Positions 17,128-26,238 of a stretch of 64,000 nucleotides of DNA are shown here, piece by piece. The notes under the pieces are model-generated. The model made no database searches, was not told where the DNA came from, and saw nothing but the letters and a program-made list of their open reading frames with translations. How positions within the stretch are numbered: position 1 is the first letter of the stretch; each line of letters begins with the position of its first letter. A program made the translations under genes and the position numbers. Source of the stretch: Pseudomonadota bacterium (GTDB lineage Bacteria; Pseudomonadota; Alphaproteobacteria; Rhizobiales; Xanthobacteraceae); contig JAEWFG010000378.1 in NCBI GenBank assembly GCA_023388935.1, positions 49,441-113,440 on the forward strand, given 5' to 3'.

Positions 17128-18438
17128 TCACGCCCCGTAAGTCGATCCCTTCGGCAGCGGGAAGACCGGGTCCTGCGTGCGGATGTTCGTCGGCCACACC
17201 ACCGAGATGTGCTCGCCGGCGTTCTGCATCACGACCGGTGTCGAGCGCTCGTTCTGGCCGGAAAGCGGCGTGCCTGGCGGGAAGAATTTCACGCCATAGC
17301 CCTGGATGGTGCCGCCGGCGGGGATGTCGACGTCGAGCGCCGCCTTGCGGATCGCATCGGGCTCGAAGCTACCGTACTTCTCTTTGGCGACCGGCAGTAC
17401 GTTGTTGAGCAGCACCCAGGTCTGGTTGAATCCCATCGAGCAGTGCGGCGGCACGTCGGTGGCGCCGGTCTTGGTCTGGTAGCGCGTCACCATGGTCTTG
17501 ATGAGATCGCCGATGCCCGGTGCGAGCTTTGCCGGGTCCAGCAGTTGCGCCGGCACCGGATCGATGTTGCAGAAATTGTCGATGTCGGCGCCAAAGGTCG
17601 CGCGCAGCTTGTCGAGCTGGCTATAGCCGGCTCCGGCGCCGAACAGCATCTTGAAGCGCAGGCCGCTTTCGCGCGCCTGGCGGAGGAACAGGGTGATGTC
17701 GGGGTTGTAGCCTGCATGCGAGATCACGTCGGCCTTGGCGCGCTTGATTTTCGTGACCAGCACGGACAGGTCCGGCGCCGAAGCCGAATAGCCTTCCTTC
17801 AACACGACCTGAAGCCCGGCTTCCTTGGCATAGGCCTCGTCCGCGGCGGCGACGCCGACGCCGTAAGGGCCGTCCTCGTGGATCAGCGCGATCTTGACGT
17901 CCTTTGGCTCCATGCCCAGCTTCGCCTTGGCGTGCTCGCTCATGAAGCCGGCAAAGGCCTGACCGTACTGGTCCGAGTGGATCTGCGCGCGAAACACGTA
18001 TTGCAGGTTCTTGTCCTTGAACACGGCGGTCGACACCGCAGTCGTGATCCAGAGGATCTTCTTCTGCTGCTCGACCTTCGCCGCCATCGGCACCGCGTGC
18101 GCGCTGGAATAGACGCCGTTGATGATGTCGATCTTTTCCTGGCTGATCAGCCGTTCGGCCTCGTTGATCGCCACATCGGCCTTGCTCTGGGAGTCGGCCG
18201 CAACAGGCACGATCCTGGTCTTGCCACTGACGCCGCCCTTCTCGTTGACGAGGTCGATGGCGATCTGCGCGCCGACCGAGGAGGCGACCGAGCCGCCGGC
18301 GGCAAAGGGACCGGTGAGATCGTAGATCAGGCCGATGCGCAAATTCTCGGCTTGCGCCTGGGCCCGTGTCCAATCGAGGCTGAGTGCGGCGGCGGCAGCC
18401 GCCGAAGTCTTCAGCAGCTGCCTGCGTGAAGTCGGCAT
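17128..18438 (-). CDS. Branched-chain amino-acid-type ABC substrate-binding protein
   Basis: 436 residues from ATG 18438, behind GGAGGAT. A Tat-style signal (MPTSRRQLLKTSAAAAAALS) is followed by NLRIGLIYDLTGPFAAGG, the opening of type I periplasmic binding proteins of the LivK/urea class. Further landmarks are GGVSGKTRIVPVAADSQSK and RLISQEKIDIINGVYSSAHA. The known family binds amino acids, amides or aromatic acids. No permease or ATPase gene adjoins it, so it is an orphan that must use a transporter encoded elsewhere, possibly the liv operon at 26-29 kb. Confidence 0.88.
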   Translation of the reverse strand: MPTSRRQLLKTSAAAAAALSLDWTRAQAQAENLRIGLIYDLTGPFAAGGSVASSVGAQIAIDLVNEKGGVSGKTRIVPVAADSQSKADVAINEAERLISQEKIDIINGVYSSAHAVPMAAKVEQQKKILWITTAVSTAVFKDKNLQYVFRAQIHSDQYGQAFAGFMSEHAKAKLGMEPKDVKIALIHEDGPYGVGVAAADEAYAKEAGLQVVLKEGYSASAPDLSVLVTKIKRAKADVISHAGYNPDITLFLRQARESGLRFKMLFGAGAGYSQLDKLRATFGADIDNFCNIDPVPAQLLDPAKLAPGIGDLIKTMVTRYQTKTGATDVPPHCSMGFNQTWVLLNNVLPVAKEKYGSFEPDAIRKAALDVDIPAGGTIQGYGVKFFPPGTPLSGQNERSTPVVMQNAGEHISVVWPTNIRTQDPVFPLPKGSTYGA

Positions 18439-19005
18439 CCTATCCTCCCTCAAAACCGTCGTGTGATTGGTCTTGTTATTTTTTTGCGAAGTATTTGGAG
18501 GGGATGGTGGAAAGTCAACATGCGCCGCACTTGGCAATTCGGACATGCGCTTCCCCGGCGCGATTGCAGGGGTGGTTTTGCGGGCATCATCGGCAGCCAC
18601 GCGCCGGCGATTGCGTCGGCCGATCGGCGCTCGCGAGGTCGAACCGCCGGCGGCGCCGTGTGGATTTTTCCCCGAGTCTCATTCTTTTTGCGGCACGTGC
18701 CCTGAGGGGGCCGCGAGGAGCTGGCTTGCGCTCCTTCGCCATGGATATCCGGTCCGAACGGCATCAGGCGGGATGCAAATACCCACTTGTCATCCGTGCG
18801 TTTTCAGCCGGTCCGCAGGCCTGCCGCAATTGCGATGAGTTTACTGGTGCGCTCGGAACGTGCCAGGCGCGACGGCCGGCATTCGGCTTGTGCGCATCGG
18901 AGGTTGCGTGCCATTCTAGGCGGGCAAATTGCATGGGAAGCCAAATTCCCGGCATGGCCGATCGAGCCAATTTAAGGGGTGGAACGCAGCTCAAGGAGAA
19001 GAGAC
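18439..19005. other. 567-base divergent intergenic region
   Basis: Lies between the leftward orphan binding protein and the rightward sugar operon. Several short frames cross it, but none has a ribosome site, signal sequence or recognisable motif. It is relatively AT-rich around 18470-18500. It must contain both promoters; no clear operator palindrome was found. Confidence 0.5.
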
Positions 19006-20136
19006 ATGGAATGGACGCATCGTCTTGCAGGGCTGGCTTGCGCCGGTCTCCTGCTATCCCCGGTCAGTGCCTTGGCAGGTCCCAAGGTCGTGTCCGGTCC
19101 GGGCGCCGATCCCGGATGTTTCAAGCCTTGGTCCAGCCAGACCAAGTTCTTCCAGTGGGATAAGAAGCCTGGGCCTTACAAGATTGCGCTCGTCAACGGC
19201 TTCGTCGGCAACACCTGGCGCATCCAGATGGTGAAGACGGCGAAGGCCTTCGCCGAACAACCGGGCATCAAGGAGAACATCAAGGAGTTCAAGGTGGTCT
19301 CGACCGGTACCGATGTTGCGGCGCAACTCGGCGCGATGGAGGACTTCATCAATCAGGGCTTTGACGGCATCGTCACCATCGCGGTGGCGCCTGACGGCTT
19401 CGACCGCATCATCCGTCTTGCCGACAAGAACAATGTGGTGGTCGTTCCCTTCGACAATATCCTCGACACCGACAAGGTGATGATGGTCAACGAGGACCAG
19501 AAGGAAATGGGCCGCATGTCGGCGAAATGGATCATGGATGAAAGCGGCAAGAAGTCCGGCGACATCCTGGAGGTCCGTGGCCTGCCCGGCAATTCCGTCG
19601 ACCGTGACCGCCATCTCGGCTTCCGCGAGGTCATGGAAGCGCCCGGTAACAGCTTCAAGATCACCGAGGTGGTCGGCAATTGGGATACCGGCACCTCGCA
19701 GAAGGTGACGGCGGACGCGCTTGCGGTGCACGGTCATTTCGACGGCGTGTTCACACAAGGCGGCTCCGACGGCACCGTGCAGGCGATGATGTCGGCCAAG
19801 CATCCCTTCGTGCCGATGTCGGGTGAGGGCGAGAACGAGTATCGCAAGCAAATTGCTGATCACGCCAAGGACGGCCTCAAGGGCATGTCTTATGGTCAGT
19901 CGCCGGCACTGGTTGCCATCGCCATGAAGGCCGCGATCTCGGCGCTCCAGGGCAATCCCATGCCGCAGCTGATCTCGATCCCGATTCCGGTCGCGACCTA
20001 CAAGGATCTCAAGCCCGGCGTCAATTACTGGCCCGATCTCAACGCCAACTTCTTCGCGCCGAACCAGTTCACGCCCTGCGGCGTGAATTTCACCGCGCCG
20101 GAGATCATGTCGCAAAGCGAAAAGAACACCCAGTGA
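19006..20136 (+). CDS. Sugar ABC transporter substrate-binding protein
   Basis: 376 residues from ATG 19006, behind AAGGAG. The signal peptide ends at about residue 24 (ALA). The mature protein has the ribose-binding-protein fold: YKIALVNGFVGNTWRIQM, the DFINQGFDGIVTIAVAP segment, and the VFTQGGSDGTVQAM motif of the ligand-releasing hinge. It heads the operon SBP-ATPase-permease-permease (19006-23795), so it delivers the sugar to that importer. The ligand is unknown. The N-terminal GADPGCFKPW insertion distinguishes this subgroup from RbsB. Confidence 0.9.
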   Translation: MEWTHRLAGLACAGLLLSPVSALAGPKVVSGPGADPGCFKPWSSQTKFFQWDKKPGPYKIALVNGFVGNTWRIQMVKTAKAFAEQPGIKENIKEFKVVSTGTDVAAQLGAMEDFINQGFDGIVTIAVAPDGFDRIIRLADKNNVVVVPFDNILDTDKVMMVNEDQKEMGRMSAKWIMDESGKKSGDILEVRGLPGNSVDRDRHLGFREVMEAPGNSFKITEVVGNWDTGTSQKVTADALAVHGHFDGVFTQGGSDGTVQAMMSAKHPFVPMSGEGENEYRKQIADHAKDGLKGMSYGQSPALVAIAMKAAISALQGNPMPQLISIPIPVATYKDLKPGVNYWPDLNANFFAPNQFTPCGVNFTAPEIMSQSEKNTQ

Positions 20137-20201
20137 CCGCGCTGGCGATGTCATGCCTGCGGCCTGGCCTTGGCCGGGCCGCCGCTGCGTGAGAACGCAA
20201 C

Positions 20202-21734
20202 ATGACGCAAGGAGTCTTTCTCGAACTGTCCGGCATTTCCAAACGCTATGCCGGCGTGCGGGCGCTCGAGGGCGTCGACTTCGGCTGTGAACGCGGCAAG
20301 ATCCACGCCGTGCTGGGCGAGAACGGCGCGGGCAAATCGACGCTGATCAAGATCATCGCCGGTGTGGTGCAGCCCGACAGCGGCCGCATGCGGCTCGCCG
20401 GACATGACGTGAGCTTCGCGACGCCGTCGGCCGCCAATGCCGCAGGTGTGGTCTGCATCTTCCAGGAGCTGTCGCTGATGCCCGACCTCTCGGTCGCGGA
20501 CAACATCTCGATCGCCTCGCCGCCGCGCCGGTTCGGCCTGATCGATGCGCGGGCGCAACGCCGCCGCGCCGAGCGGCTACTCGCCGAGATCGGTTGCGAG
20601 GACATCAACCCGCTGATGCGCGTCCGCGACCTGCCGTTGTCGCGCCGCCAGATCGTCGAGATCGCCAAGGCGCTTGGCAAGAGACCCCAGCTTTTAATCC
20701 TGGACGAGGCGACCTCGGCGCTCACCAGCGCCGACGTGGAGAAGGTCTACGCGATGCTGGCGCGGCTCAAGTCCGAGGGCGTCGCCATTCTCTACATCTC
20801 GCACCGCATGCATGAGGTCGAGGCGCTCGCCGACCGTGCCTCGGTGTTCCGCAACGGGCGCCATATCGAAACCTTCGACAAGGGCGGGCGCTCGACCGCA
20901 GAGATCGTTCAGCTCATGATCGGTCGCGACATCGCGACTCAATATCCTGCCAAGCCGGCCCGCACCTCGGTGCGGCCGATGCTGGCGCTCGAAAACCTGT
21001 CCTGGGAGGGGCGTCTCAACCGCATCTCGCTCCGCGTCGGTGCCGGCGAGATCGTCGGTCTGGGCGGCCTCGACGGCCAGGGCCAGAAATCCCTCCTGCT
21101 CGCGCTCTTTGGAGTGCTGCGCGGCATATCCGGGCGCGTCACGGTCGAAGACCGCGAGGTCCGGCCAGGCTCCCCAGCAGCTGCGAAGTCGGCGGGTATC
21201 GCGCTGGTGCCTGAGGATCGCAAGACCGAAGGCCTGATGCTGCCGATGTCGATCGCCGACAATCTGGTGATCGCCTCGCTCGACGCCATCTCGACCGGAC
21301 CCCTGGTCGATCGGGCCAAGGAGAGCGAAGCCGTCAAGCGCGCCATCGCGCGGCTCCAGATCAAGATCGGCGCGCCCGGCGATGCGGTCTCGACGCTCTC
21401 GGGCGGCAACCAGCAAAAGGTGGTGCTCGCCAAGTGGCTGATGACCGAACCGCGCATCATCCTGCTCAATGATCCAACGCGCGGCATCGACGTCGGCACC
21501 AAGCAGGAGCTCTACCGGCTGATGCGCGAACTCGCCGACCAGGGTGCTGCCATCCTCTTCTACTCGACCGACTATGACGAATTGATCGGCTGTTGCGACA
21601 GGGTGGCGATCATGTATGACGGCCGTATCGTGCGCGAGCTGCAGGGCGGTGAACTCACCGAGACCAACATCATCGCGAGCGCGCTGAACATCGATGCCGC
21701 AGCCCCGGCCGGTGCCGGAGCCGTCCATGCTTGA
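20202..21734 (+). CDS. Sugar ABC transporter ATP-binding protein (two NBDs)
   Basis: 510 residues, the RbsA/MglA/XylG length, with two nucleotide-binding domains in tandem. The first has Walker A GENGAGKST (about residue 38), a short signature LPLSRRQIVEIAKAL and Walker B LLILDEAT. The second has the modified Walker A GGLDGQGQKS, an intact LSGGNQQKVVLAKWL signature and ILLNDPTRGIDVG. Such asymmetry is normal for the family. It couples ATP hydrolysis to the two permeases downstream, and its stop overlaps the first permease gene by 8 bases. Confidence 0.94.
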   Translation: MTQGVFLELSGISKRYAGVRALEGVDFGCERGKIHAVLGENGAGKSTLIKIIAGVVQPDSGRMRLAGHDVSFATPSAANAAGVVCIFQELSLMPDLSVADNISIASPPRRFGLIDARAQRRRAERLLAEIGCEDINPLMRVRDLPLSRRQIVEIAKALGKRPQLLILDEATSALTSADVEKVYAMLARLKSEGVAILYISHRMHEVEALADRASVFRNGRHIETFDKGGRSTAEIVQLMIGRDIATQYPAKPARTSVRPMLALENLSWEGRLNRISLRVGAGEIVGLGGLDGQGQKSLLLALFGVLRGISGRVTVEDREVRPGSPAAAKSAGIALVPEDRKTEGLMLPMSIADNLVIASLDAISTGPLVDRAKESEAVKRAIARLQIKIGAPGDAVSTLSGGNQQKVVLAKWLMTEPRIILLNDPTRGIDVGTKQELYRLMRELADQGAAILFYSTDYDELIGCCDRVAIMYDGRIVRELQGGELTETNIIASALNIDAAAPAGAGAVHA

Positions 21735-22839
21735 CGATGTCGCCATCCGCGTCCGCCAGAACGTCGGCATCGTCACCGCCGTCCTGTTGTTCTGTGTCCT
21801 CTATGTCCTCTACAACCTCGCGCACCCCAAGGGTTTCTCCTCGGCCGTCCTGGTGCAGAACAGCGACGAGATTTTTGCGCTTGCAATGCTGGCGATGGCC
21901 CAGACCGTCCCTGTGCTGGCATCGGGGCTCGATCTCTCGGTCGGCGCCGTCATGACCATGGTGGGCTGCTTTGCAAGCTATCTGCTCACGGGGACGGCGG
22001 GAGGTACGCCACTGCATCTCGATATCTTCGGCCTGCATCTTTTCCTGGGCACCTTTCCAGGCGGTATCGGCGGCATTCTGCTCGGGACCGTCGTGTGCCT
22101 CGCCATCGGCGCGATTGCCGGCTTCGTCAACGGCTGCGTTGTCGTTTATGGTCGCATCCAGCCGATCATCGCGACGCTCGCGACCGGCGCGGTCTATATC
22201 GGCATCGCACTGTTCCTGCGGCCGACGCCGGGTGGCAAGATCGACGAGGATCTCAACTGGGCGCTGACCAATTCGCTCGGCGATTTCGCCGCGACCGTGC
22301 ATATCTTCGACGATGGCGCAGCGAGCTGGTTTGCGCCGGTGGCCTGGATCCCGGTGCCCTTCGTGCTGCTCGTCCTGATCGCGCTCCTGGTCTGGGTGCC
22401 GTTCCGCCGCTCCGTTCTCGGCCGCGCCGTCTACGCGGTCGGCTCGGCCGAAGGCGCGGCCTACATGTCGGGGCTTCCGATCGACCGCGCCAAGATCGCG
22501 GCGTTCACGCTCGCCGGCTTCTTCGCCGGCTGCGGCGGTCTGTTCCTCGCTATCCAGACCTCCTCGGGCAATGCCGACATTCCACAGGCCGGCGCCTATA
22601 CGCTCAACTCCATCGCCTCCGTCGTGATTGGCGGCACGTCGCTGCTCGGCGGCACGGGCAGCGCGATCGGCTCGATCTTCGGAGCCATGATCCTGCGCGT
22701 GATCTCCTTCTTCTTTCGCATCTTCGATATTGCGCCCCTGCTGCAGCCGCTGTTCGAGGGCCTGATCCTGCTGGTGGCCGTCAGCATCGGTGCGCTCGGC
22801 GTCCTGCGCGTCAGGAACACGCTGGAGCTGTTCCGATGA
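21727..22839 (+). CDS. Sugar ABC transporter permease 1
   Basis: 370 residues from ATG 21727, inside the end of the ATPase gene. An in-frame ATG at 21694 lies deeper in that gene and is less likely. It has about nine hydrophobic helices and the RbsC/AraH hallmark LDLSVGAVMTMVG near residue 75. The C-terminal block VVIGGTSLLGGTGSAIGSIFG is typical of the family. It pairs with permease 2, whose ATG overlaps its stop as ATGA, so the channel is likely a heterodimer. Confidence 0.93.
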   Translation: MLDDVAIRVRQNVGIVTAVLLFCVLYVLYNLAHPKGFSSAVLVQNSDEIFALAMLAMAQTVPVLASGLDLSVGAVMTMVGCFASYLLTGTAGGTPLHLDIFGLHLFLGTFPGGIGGILLGTVVCLAIGAIAGFVNGCVVVYGRIQPIIATLATGAVYIGIALFLRPTPGGKIDEDLNWALTNSLGDFAATVHIFDDGAASWFAPVAWIPVPFVLLVLIALLVWVPFRRSVLGRAVYAVGSAEGAAYMSGLPIDRAKIAAFTLAGFFAGCGGLFLAIQTSSGNADIPQAGAYTLNSIASVVIGGTSLLGGTGSAIGSIFGAMILRVISFFFRIFDIAPLLQPLFEGLILLVAVSIGALGVLRVRNTLELFR

Positions 22840-23795
22840 CATCGGCCTCTCTCAGCCTCTCGCGCGACGACCGCCCGATCCTGATTGCGGCGCTGTTCAT
22901 CCTCGTCATTCTGGTGGCGGGCACCGTCTACACTTTCGCCCGTTTCGGGAGCGCGCCGTTGTTGTCGCCGACCTATCTGTTGCAGCAGCTCCAGATCGGC
23001 GCCTTCCTCGGCATCGTGGCGGCCGGCATGATGATCGTGATCCTGATCGCCCAGATCGATCTGTCGGTGCCGTGGACGCTCGCGGCCGCCGCGATGATGG
23101 CGACATCGGTCGGCGGGTCGCTCGCCATTCCCGTCGGCCTCGGGATCGGGCTTCTGGTCGGGCTCTTCAACGGGATTGGCGTTGCCTATCTGCGCGTGCC
23201 CTCGATGATCTTCACACTGGGCGTCAACGCGGTGATGCGCGGCCTGATGGTTGCCCATACCGGCGGCTACGCACCGCAGACGGCCGCCACCGATTTGATG
23301 CGGTCGCTCGCCGCCGACCGTACGCTCGGCATTCCAAATGCCTTGTTCGTCTGGGCCGCAGTCTCGGTGCTGGTCGCCCTCATGCTCCAGCGCACGGCAC
23401 TCGGCCGTTACATCTATGCCATCGGCAACAAGGAGGCCGCGGCGTATCTGGCCGGCGTCGACACGCGGCGTGTCACCGTGATCTGCTTCGTCATCTGCGG
23501 TGTCGCGGCCGCGCTCGCCGGCGTCCTGCTCGCAGGTTATTCCACAAAGGCTTATCAGGGCATGGGCGATGCCTATCTGCTGCCGTCGATCGCCGCGGTG
23601 GTGATCGGCGGAACCAACATTCTGGGTGGTCGCGGCCGCTATCTCGGCACGCTGATCGGCGTCGTGCTGATCGTGCTGCTCAACAGCGTTCTGTCGATCA
23701 TGGACATGCCCGAAGCCGGCCGGCAGGTGATCTACGGCCTCGTCATCATCTTCATGCTGCTGGTCTATGGACGCGGCGAACGCGTCACGAGTTGA
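22836..23795 (+). CDS. Sugar ABC transporter permease 2
   Basis: 319 residues from ATG 22836, overlapping the previous stop by 4 bases. It has about eight to nine membrane helices, the hallmark IDLSVPWTLAAAAMM near residue 70, a cytoplasmic NKEAAAYLAGVDTRRV loop and VVIGGTNILGGRGRYLG near the C-terminus. It is the last gene of the sugar operon, convergent with the SMP-30 gene 80 bases on. Two distinct permeases are less usual than the RbsC homodimer but are known in rhizobial sugar importers. Confidence 0.93.
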   Translation: MTSASLSLSRDDRPILIAALFILVILVAGTVYTFARFGSAPLLSPTYLLQQLQIGAFLGIVAAGMMIVILIAQIDLSVPWTLAAAAMMATSVGGSLAIPVGLGIGLLVGLFNGIGVAYLRVPSMIFTLGVNAVMRGLMVAHTGGYAPQTAATDLMRSLAADRTLGIPNALFVWAAVSVLVALMLQRTALGRYIYAIGNKEAAAYLAGVDTRRVTVICFVICGVAAALAGVLLAGYSTKAYQGMGDAYLLPSIAAVVIGGTNILGGRGRYLGTLIGVVLIVLLNSVLSIMDMPEAGRQVIYGLVIIFMLLVYGRGERVTS

Positions 23796-23877
23796 CGTGT
23801 AACCGTGGGCAACGCCTGGTCGCCCAGCTCGACTGCTGTGGCGAACCGCTGCATTGGTGTCCAGTTGCGCTCCCCCT

Positions 23878-24780
23878 TTAGACCGCCGCGCGCGTGTTGA
23901 GGTAGATCGAATACAGCGAGGTCTGGCCGCAGATATAGAGCCGGTTGCGGCGGGGGCCGCCGAAACAGACGTTGGCGACGATTTCCCCGACCGGCACCGT
24001 GCCGATATGCGTGCCGTCAGGCGCGTAGCAGAAGACACTGCGGCCTGCCGACGTCCAGACATTGCCGTGGATGTCGCAGCGGAAGCCGTCGTAGAGACCC
24101 TCGGGACAGGTCGCGAACAGCGCGGCGTCGCCGATCGTTTGCTGTCCCTCCACCTTGTAGGACCAGATCGTTGCGGGTAGGCCAGGGACATGCGTGGCAC
24201 CGGTGTCGGCGACGTAGAGCCGCGTCTCGTCGGGCGAGAAGGCCAGGCCGTTGGGCTGCACCCGGTCGGACACGACGCGCGTGATCTTTCCGGTGCCGGC
24301 GTCGACCCGGTAGACGTTGCTGGCGCCGATCTCGGACGGACTCTGCTGCCCCTCGTAATCGCTGTCGATGCCGTAGGTCGGATCGGAGAACCAGATCGAA
24401 TTGTCGGACTGGACCACGACGTCGTTGGGCGAGTTCAGCCGGCGGCCGTCGAACTGGTCGGCCAGCACGGTGATCGAGCCGTCGTGCTCAGTGCGGGTGA
24501 CGCGCCGCATGAAATGCTCGCAGCTTACCAGCCGTCCCTGGCGATCGACCGTATTGCCGTTGGAATTGAAGCTCGGCGAGCGGAACACCGACACCGATGC
24601 GTCGGTCTCGTCGAACCGCATCATGCGGTTGTTGGGAATGTCGGACCAGACGAGGTAACGGCCGGCCGGGAAGTAGGCCGGGCCTTCGGCCCAGCGGCAG
24701 CCGGTGAAAAGCTTCTCGAGATTGACATGACCGATGACCAGCCGCTCGAAGCGCGGGTCGTGGGTGACGTAGGGGAGCAT
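23878..24780 (-). CDS. SMP-30/gluconolactonase-family protein, cytoplasmic
   Basis: 300 residues, a six-bladed beta-propeller of the SMP-30/LRE family, which are metal-dependent lactonases acting on sugar lactones. Landmarks are CRWAEGPAYF (first metal-ligand Glu), LNSPNDVVVQSDNSIWFSDP (Asn and Asp ligands) and PNGLAFSPDETRLYVADTG. There is no signal peptide, in contrast to the Tat-exported paralogue at 32327. It is convergent with the sugar ABC operon, so it may act on a lactone from the imported sugar; this link is inferred. Confidence 0.9.
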   Translation of the reverse strand: MLPYVTHDPRFERLVIGHVNLEKLFTGCRWAEGPAYFPAGRYLVWSDIPNNRMMRFDETDASVSVFRSPSFNSNGNTVDRQGRLVSCEHFMRRVTRTEHDGSITVLADQFDGRRLNSPNDVVVQSDNSIWFSDPTYGIDSDYEGQQSPSEIGASNVYRVDAGTGKITRVVSDRVQPNGLAFSPDETRLYVADTGATHVPGLPATIWSYKVEGQQTIGDAALFATCPEGLYDGFRCDIHGNVWTSAGRSVFCYAPDGTHIGTVPVGEIVANVCFGGPRRNRLYICGQTSLYSIYLNTRAAV

Positions 24781-24906
24781 GGGCCCTCCGCAATGAGCCC
24801 GCAGGTCCTGAAAATCGCCCGCGTGCTGCTTTCCGTCACTCTGATCGACCTTGCCGGATTTGCAAGTGGTGCTTCAGCGGGGAGCGCGCTGAGGCATGAA
24901 AGTGAA

Positions 24907-24929
24907 ATGCCCGGGCCAAGCCCGGGCAT
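24907..24929 (-). terminator. Terminator hairpin after liv-type binding protein
   Basis: ATGCCCGGGC (24907-24916) and GCCCGGGCAT (24920-24929) form a perfect 10-bp stem with a 3-base loop. Read on the minus strand it is followed by TTTCACTTT. It lies 30 bases beyond the stop of the gene at 24959-26197 and fits a rho-independent terminator of the liv operon. Confidence 0.75.
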
Positions 24930-24958
24930 CCGCGTTGGTAGCGCTCGTCTTGCGGCCC

Positions 24959-26197
24959 TTACTGCGACAGCTTCACGAAGTTCGGAAACTTCAACTTGCC
25001 TTCCGCGATCTTCTCGGGCCAGACCACGATCTGCTTGCCGTCCTGCCACTGGAAGACGAGGCCGGTCACAGCGCCGGGGCCGGACTTGATGCCGTGGGTG
25101 AACTCGTCGTTCTTGCCGTAGAACTGGATCTGGCCGATCGTGCCCTCGAAATTGGTCTTCTCGAGCTCGGTGACCATCTTGTCGGGATCGGTCGAGCCGG
25201 CGCGCTTGATGGCGTCGGTGATGATGTAGACCTCGTCATAGGCGGTGTAGCCGGTATAGGCGGGCGGGGTGCCGAACTTGGCCTTGAAGGCGGCCGCGAA
25301 CGGCTTCGTCTTGGAGGTCACGGCGACGTCGGGCGTTGCCACCGCGAGCGACGGCACGCCGTCGGCCGCACCATTGGTATCCTTCCAGAACGTCGGGCTC
25401 AGCGCCTGCGCGCTGATGCCGAACATCGGGATCGGCACCTGCTGGTTCTTCCACTGCACGGTCGGCTGCACGCCGACATGCGAAATGCCGGTGACGATCA
25501 CGTCCGGCTTCTTGCTCTCGATATTGTTGAAAATCGGCGTGAAGTCGGTGGTGTCGGGCGAGAAGCGCACGTGCTCGACGACCTTCAGCCCGGCCTTGGG
25601 CAGGCAGGCCTCGTAGCCGACGTCGAGCGGCTTGGTCCAGGCCGCGTCCTCGCTCATGATCGCGACCGTCTTGAACTTGAGCTTGTCGACGAGAAGATCC
25701 TTGGCTGCGTCGCAGACGAGCTGCGCTTGCGCGGCCGAGGTCAGGTAGCCGTGGAAGGTGTACTTGTTCTTCTCGTAGTCGTTGTGAATGGCCTTGGTGA
25801 TCTCGTTCGAGGCGGCGCCGGGAGTGATCAGCGGCATCTTCAGCCGCGCCGCCCAGGGCTCGAGCGCCAACACGACCTCGCTGATATAGCTCGCGATCAC
25901 GGCAGAGACCTTGTCCTCGCTCACCGCGCGCTGGAAGGCACGCACGGAGTCCGCTGACGAGCTCTTGTTGTCATAGGTGACGATCTCCACCTTGCGGCCG
26001 AGGATGCCGCCCTTGGCGTTGATTTCGTCGGCGGCGATCTGCGCGCCGCCGGGGGTCGCAGCACCCGCGATCGACTGCACCTCGGCGATGACGCCGATCT
26101 TGATCGGGTCGTTCGACTGCGCGTAGGCGGGTGCGGCGAGGCACAGCGCCAGCGCGGAGGCGAGGACGCTGCTGCCGAGTATCGTCGATGATCGCAT
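24959..26197 (-). CDS. Branched-chain amino-acid-type substrate-binding protein A
   Basis: 412 residues. The signal peptide ends at about residue 26 (PAYAQ). The type I binding-protein fold begins IKIGVIAEVQSIAGAATPGGAQ, followed by DEINAKGGILGRKVEI and SSADSVRAFQRAV. It is last in the leftward liv-type operon, after the fused ATPase. It is nearly a twin of the binding protein that opens the operon (29626-30870): the blocks ASYISEVVLALEPWA, KNKYTFHGYLTSAAQA and TDFTPIFNNIESKKPDV are almost identical in both. Both probably feed the same LivHM channel with different ligands. Confidence 0.92.
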   Translation of the reverse strand: MRSSTILGSSVLASALALCLAAPAYAQSNDPIKIGVIAEVQSIAGAATPGGAQIAADEINAKGGILGRKVEIVTYDNKSSSADSVRAFQRAVSEDKVSAVIASYISEVVLALEPWAARLKMPLITPGAASNEITKAIHNDYEKNKYTFHGYLTSAAQAQLVCDAAKDLLVDKLKFKTVAIMSEDAAWTKPLDVGYEACLPKAGLKVVEHVRFSPDTTDFTPIFNNIESKKPDVIVTGISHVGVQPTVQWKNQQVPIPMFGISAQALSPTFWKDTNGAADGVPSLAVATPDVAVTSKTKPFAAAFKAKFGTPPAYTGYTAYDEVYIITDAIKRAGSTDPDKMVTELEKTNFEGTIGQIQFYGKNDEFTHGIKSGPGAVTGLVFQWQDGKQIVVWPEKIAEGKLKFPNFVKLSQ

Positions 26198-26238
26198 GGT
26201 CGTTTCCCTTTCGTTGTTTTGTTATTGATACGCGCGAA

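Noticed and set aside
17101..18429. 442-codon plus-strand frame across the orphan binding protein
   Set aside because: Antisense shadow; composition is low-complexity Arg/Asp/Val/His and no start signal is present.
22596..24200. 534-codon minus-strand frame across permease 2 and SMP-30
   Set aside because: His/Arg/Asp-rich shadow opposite clear membrane-protein coding sequence.
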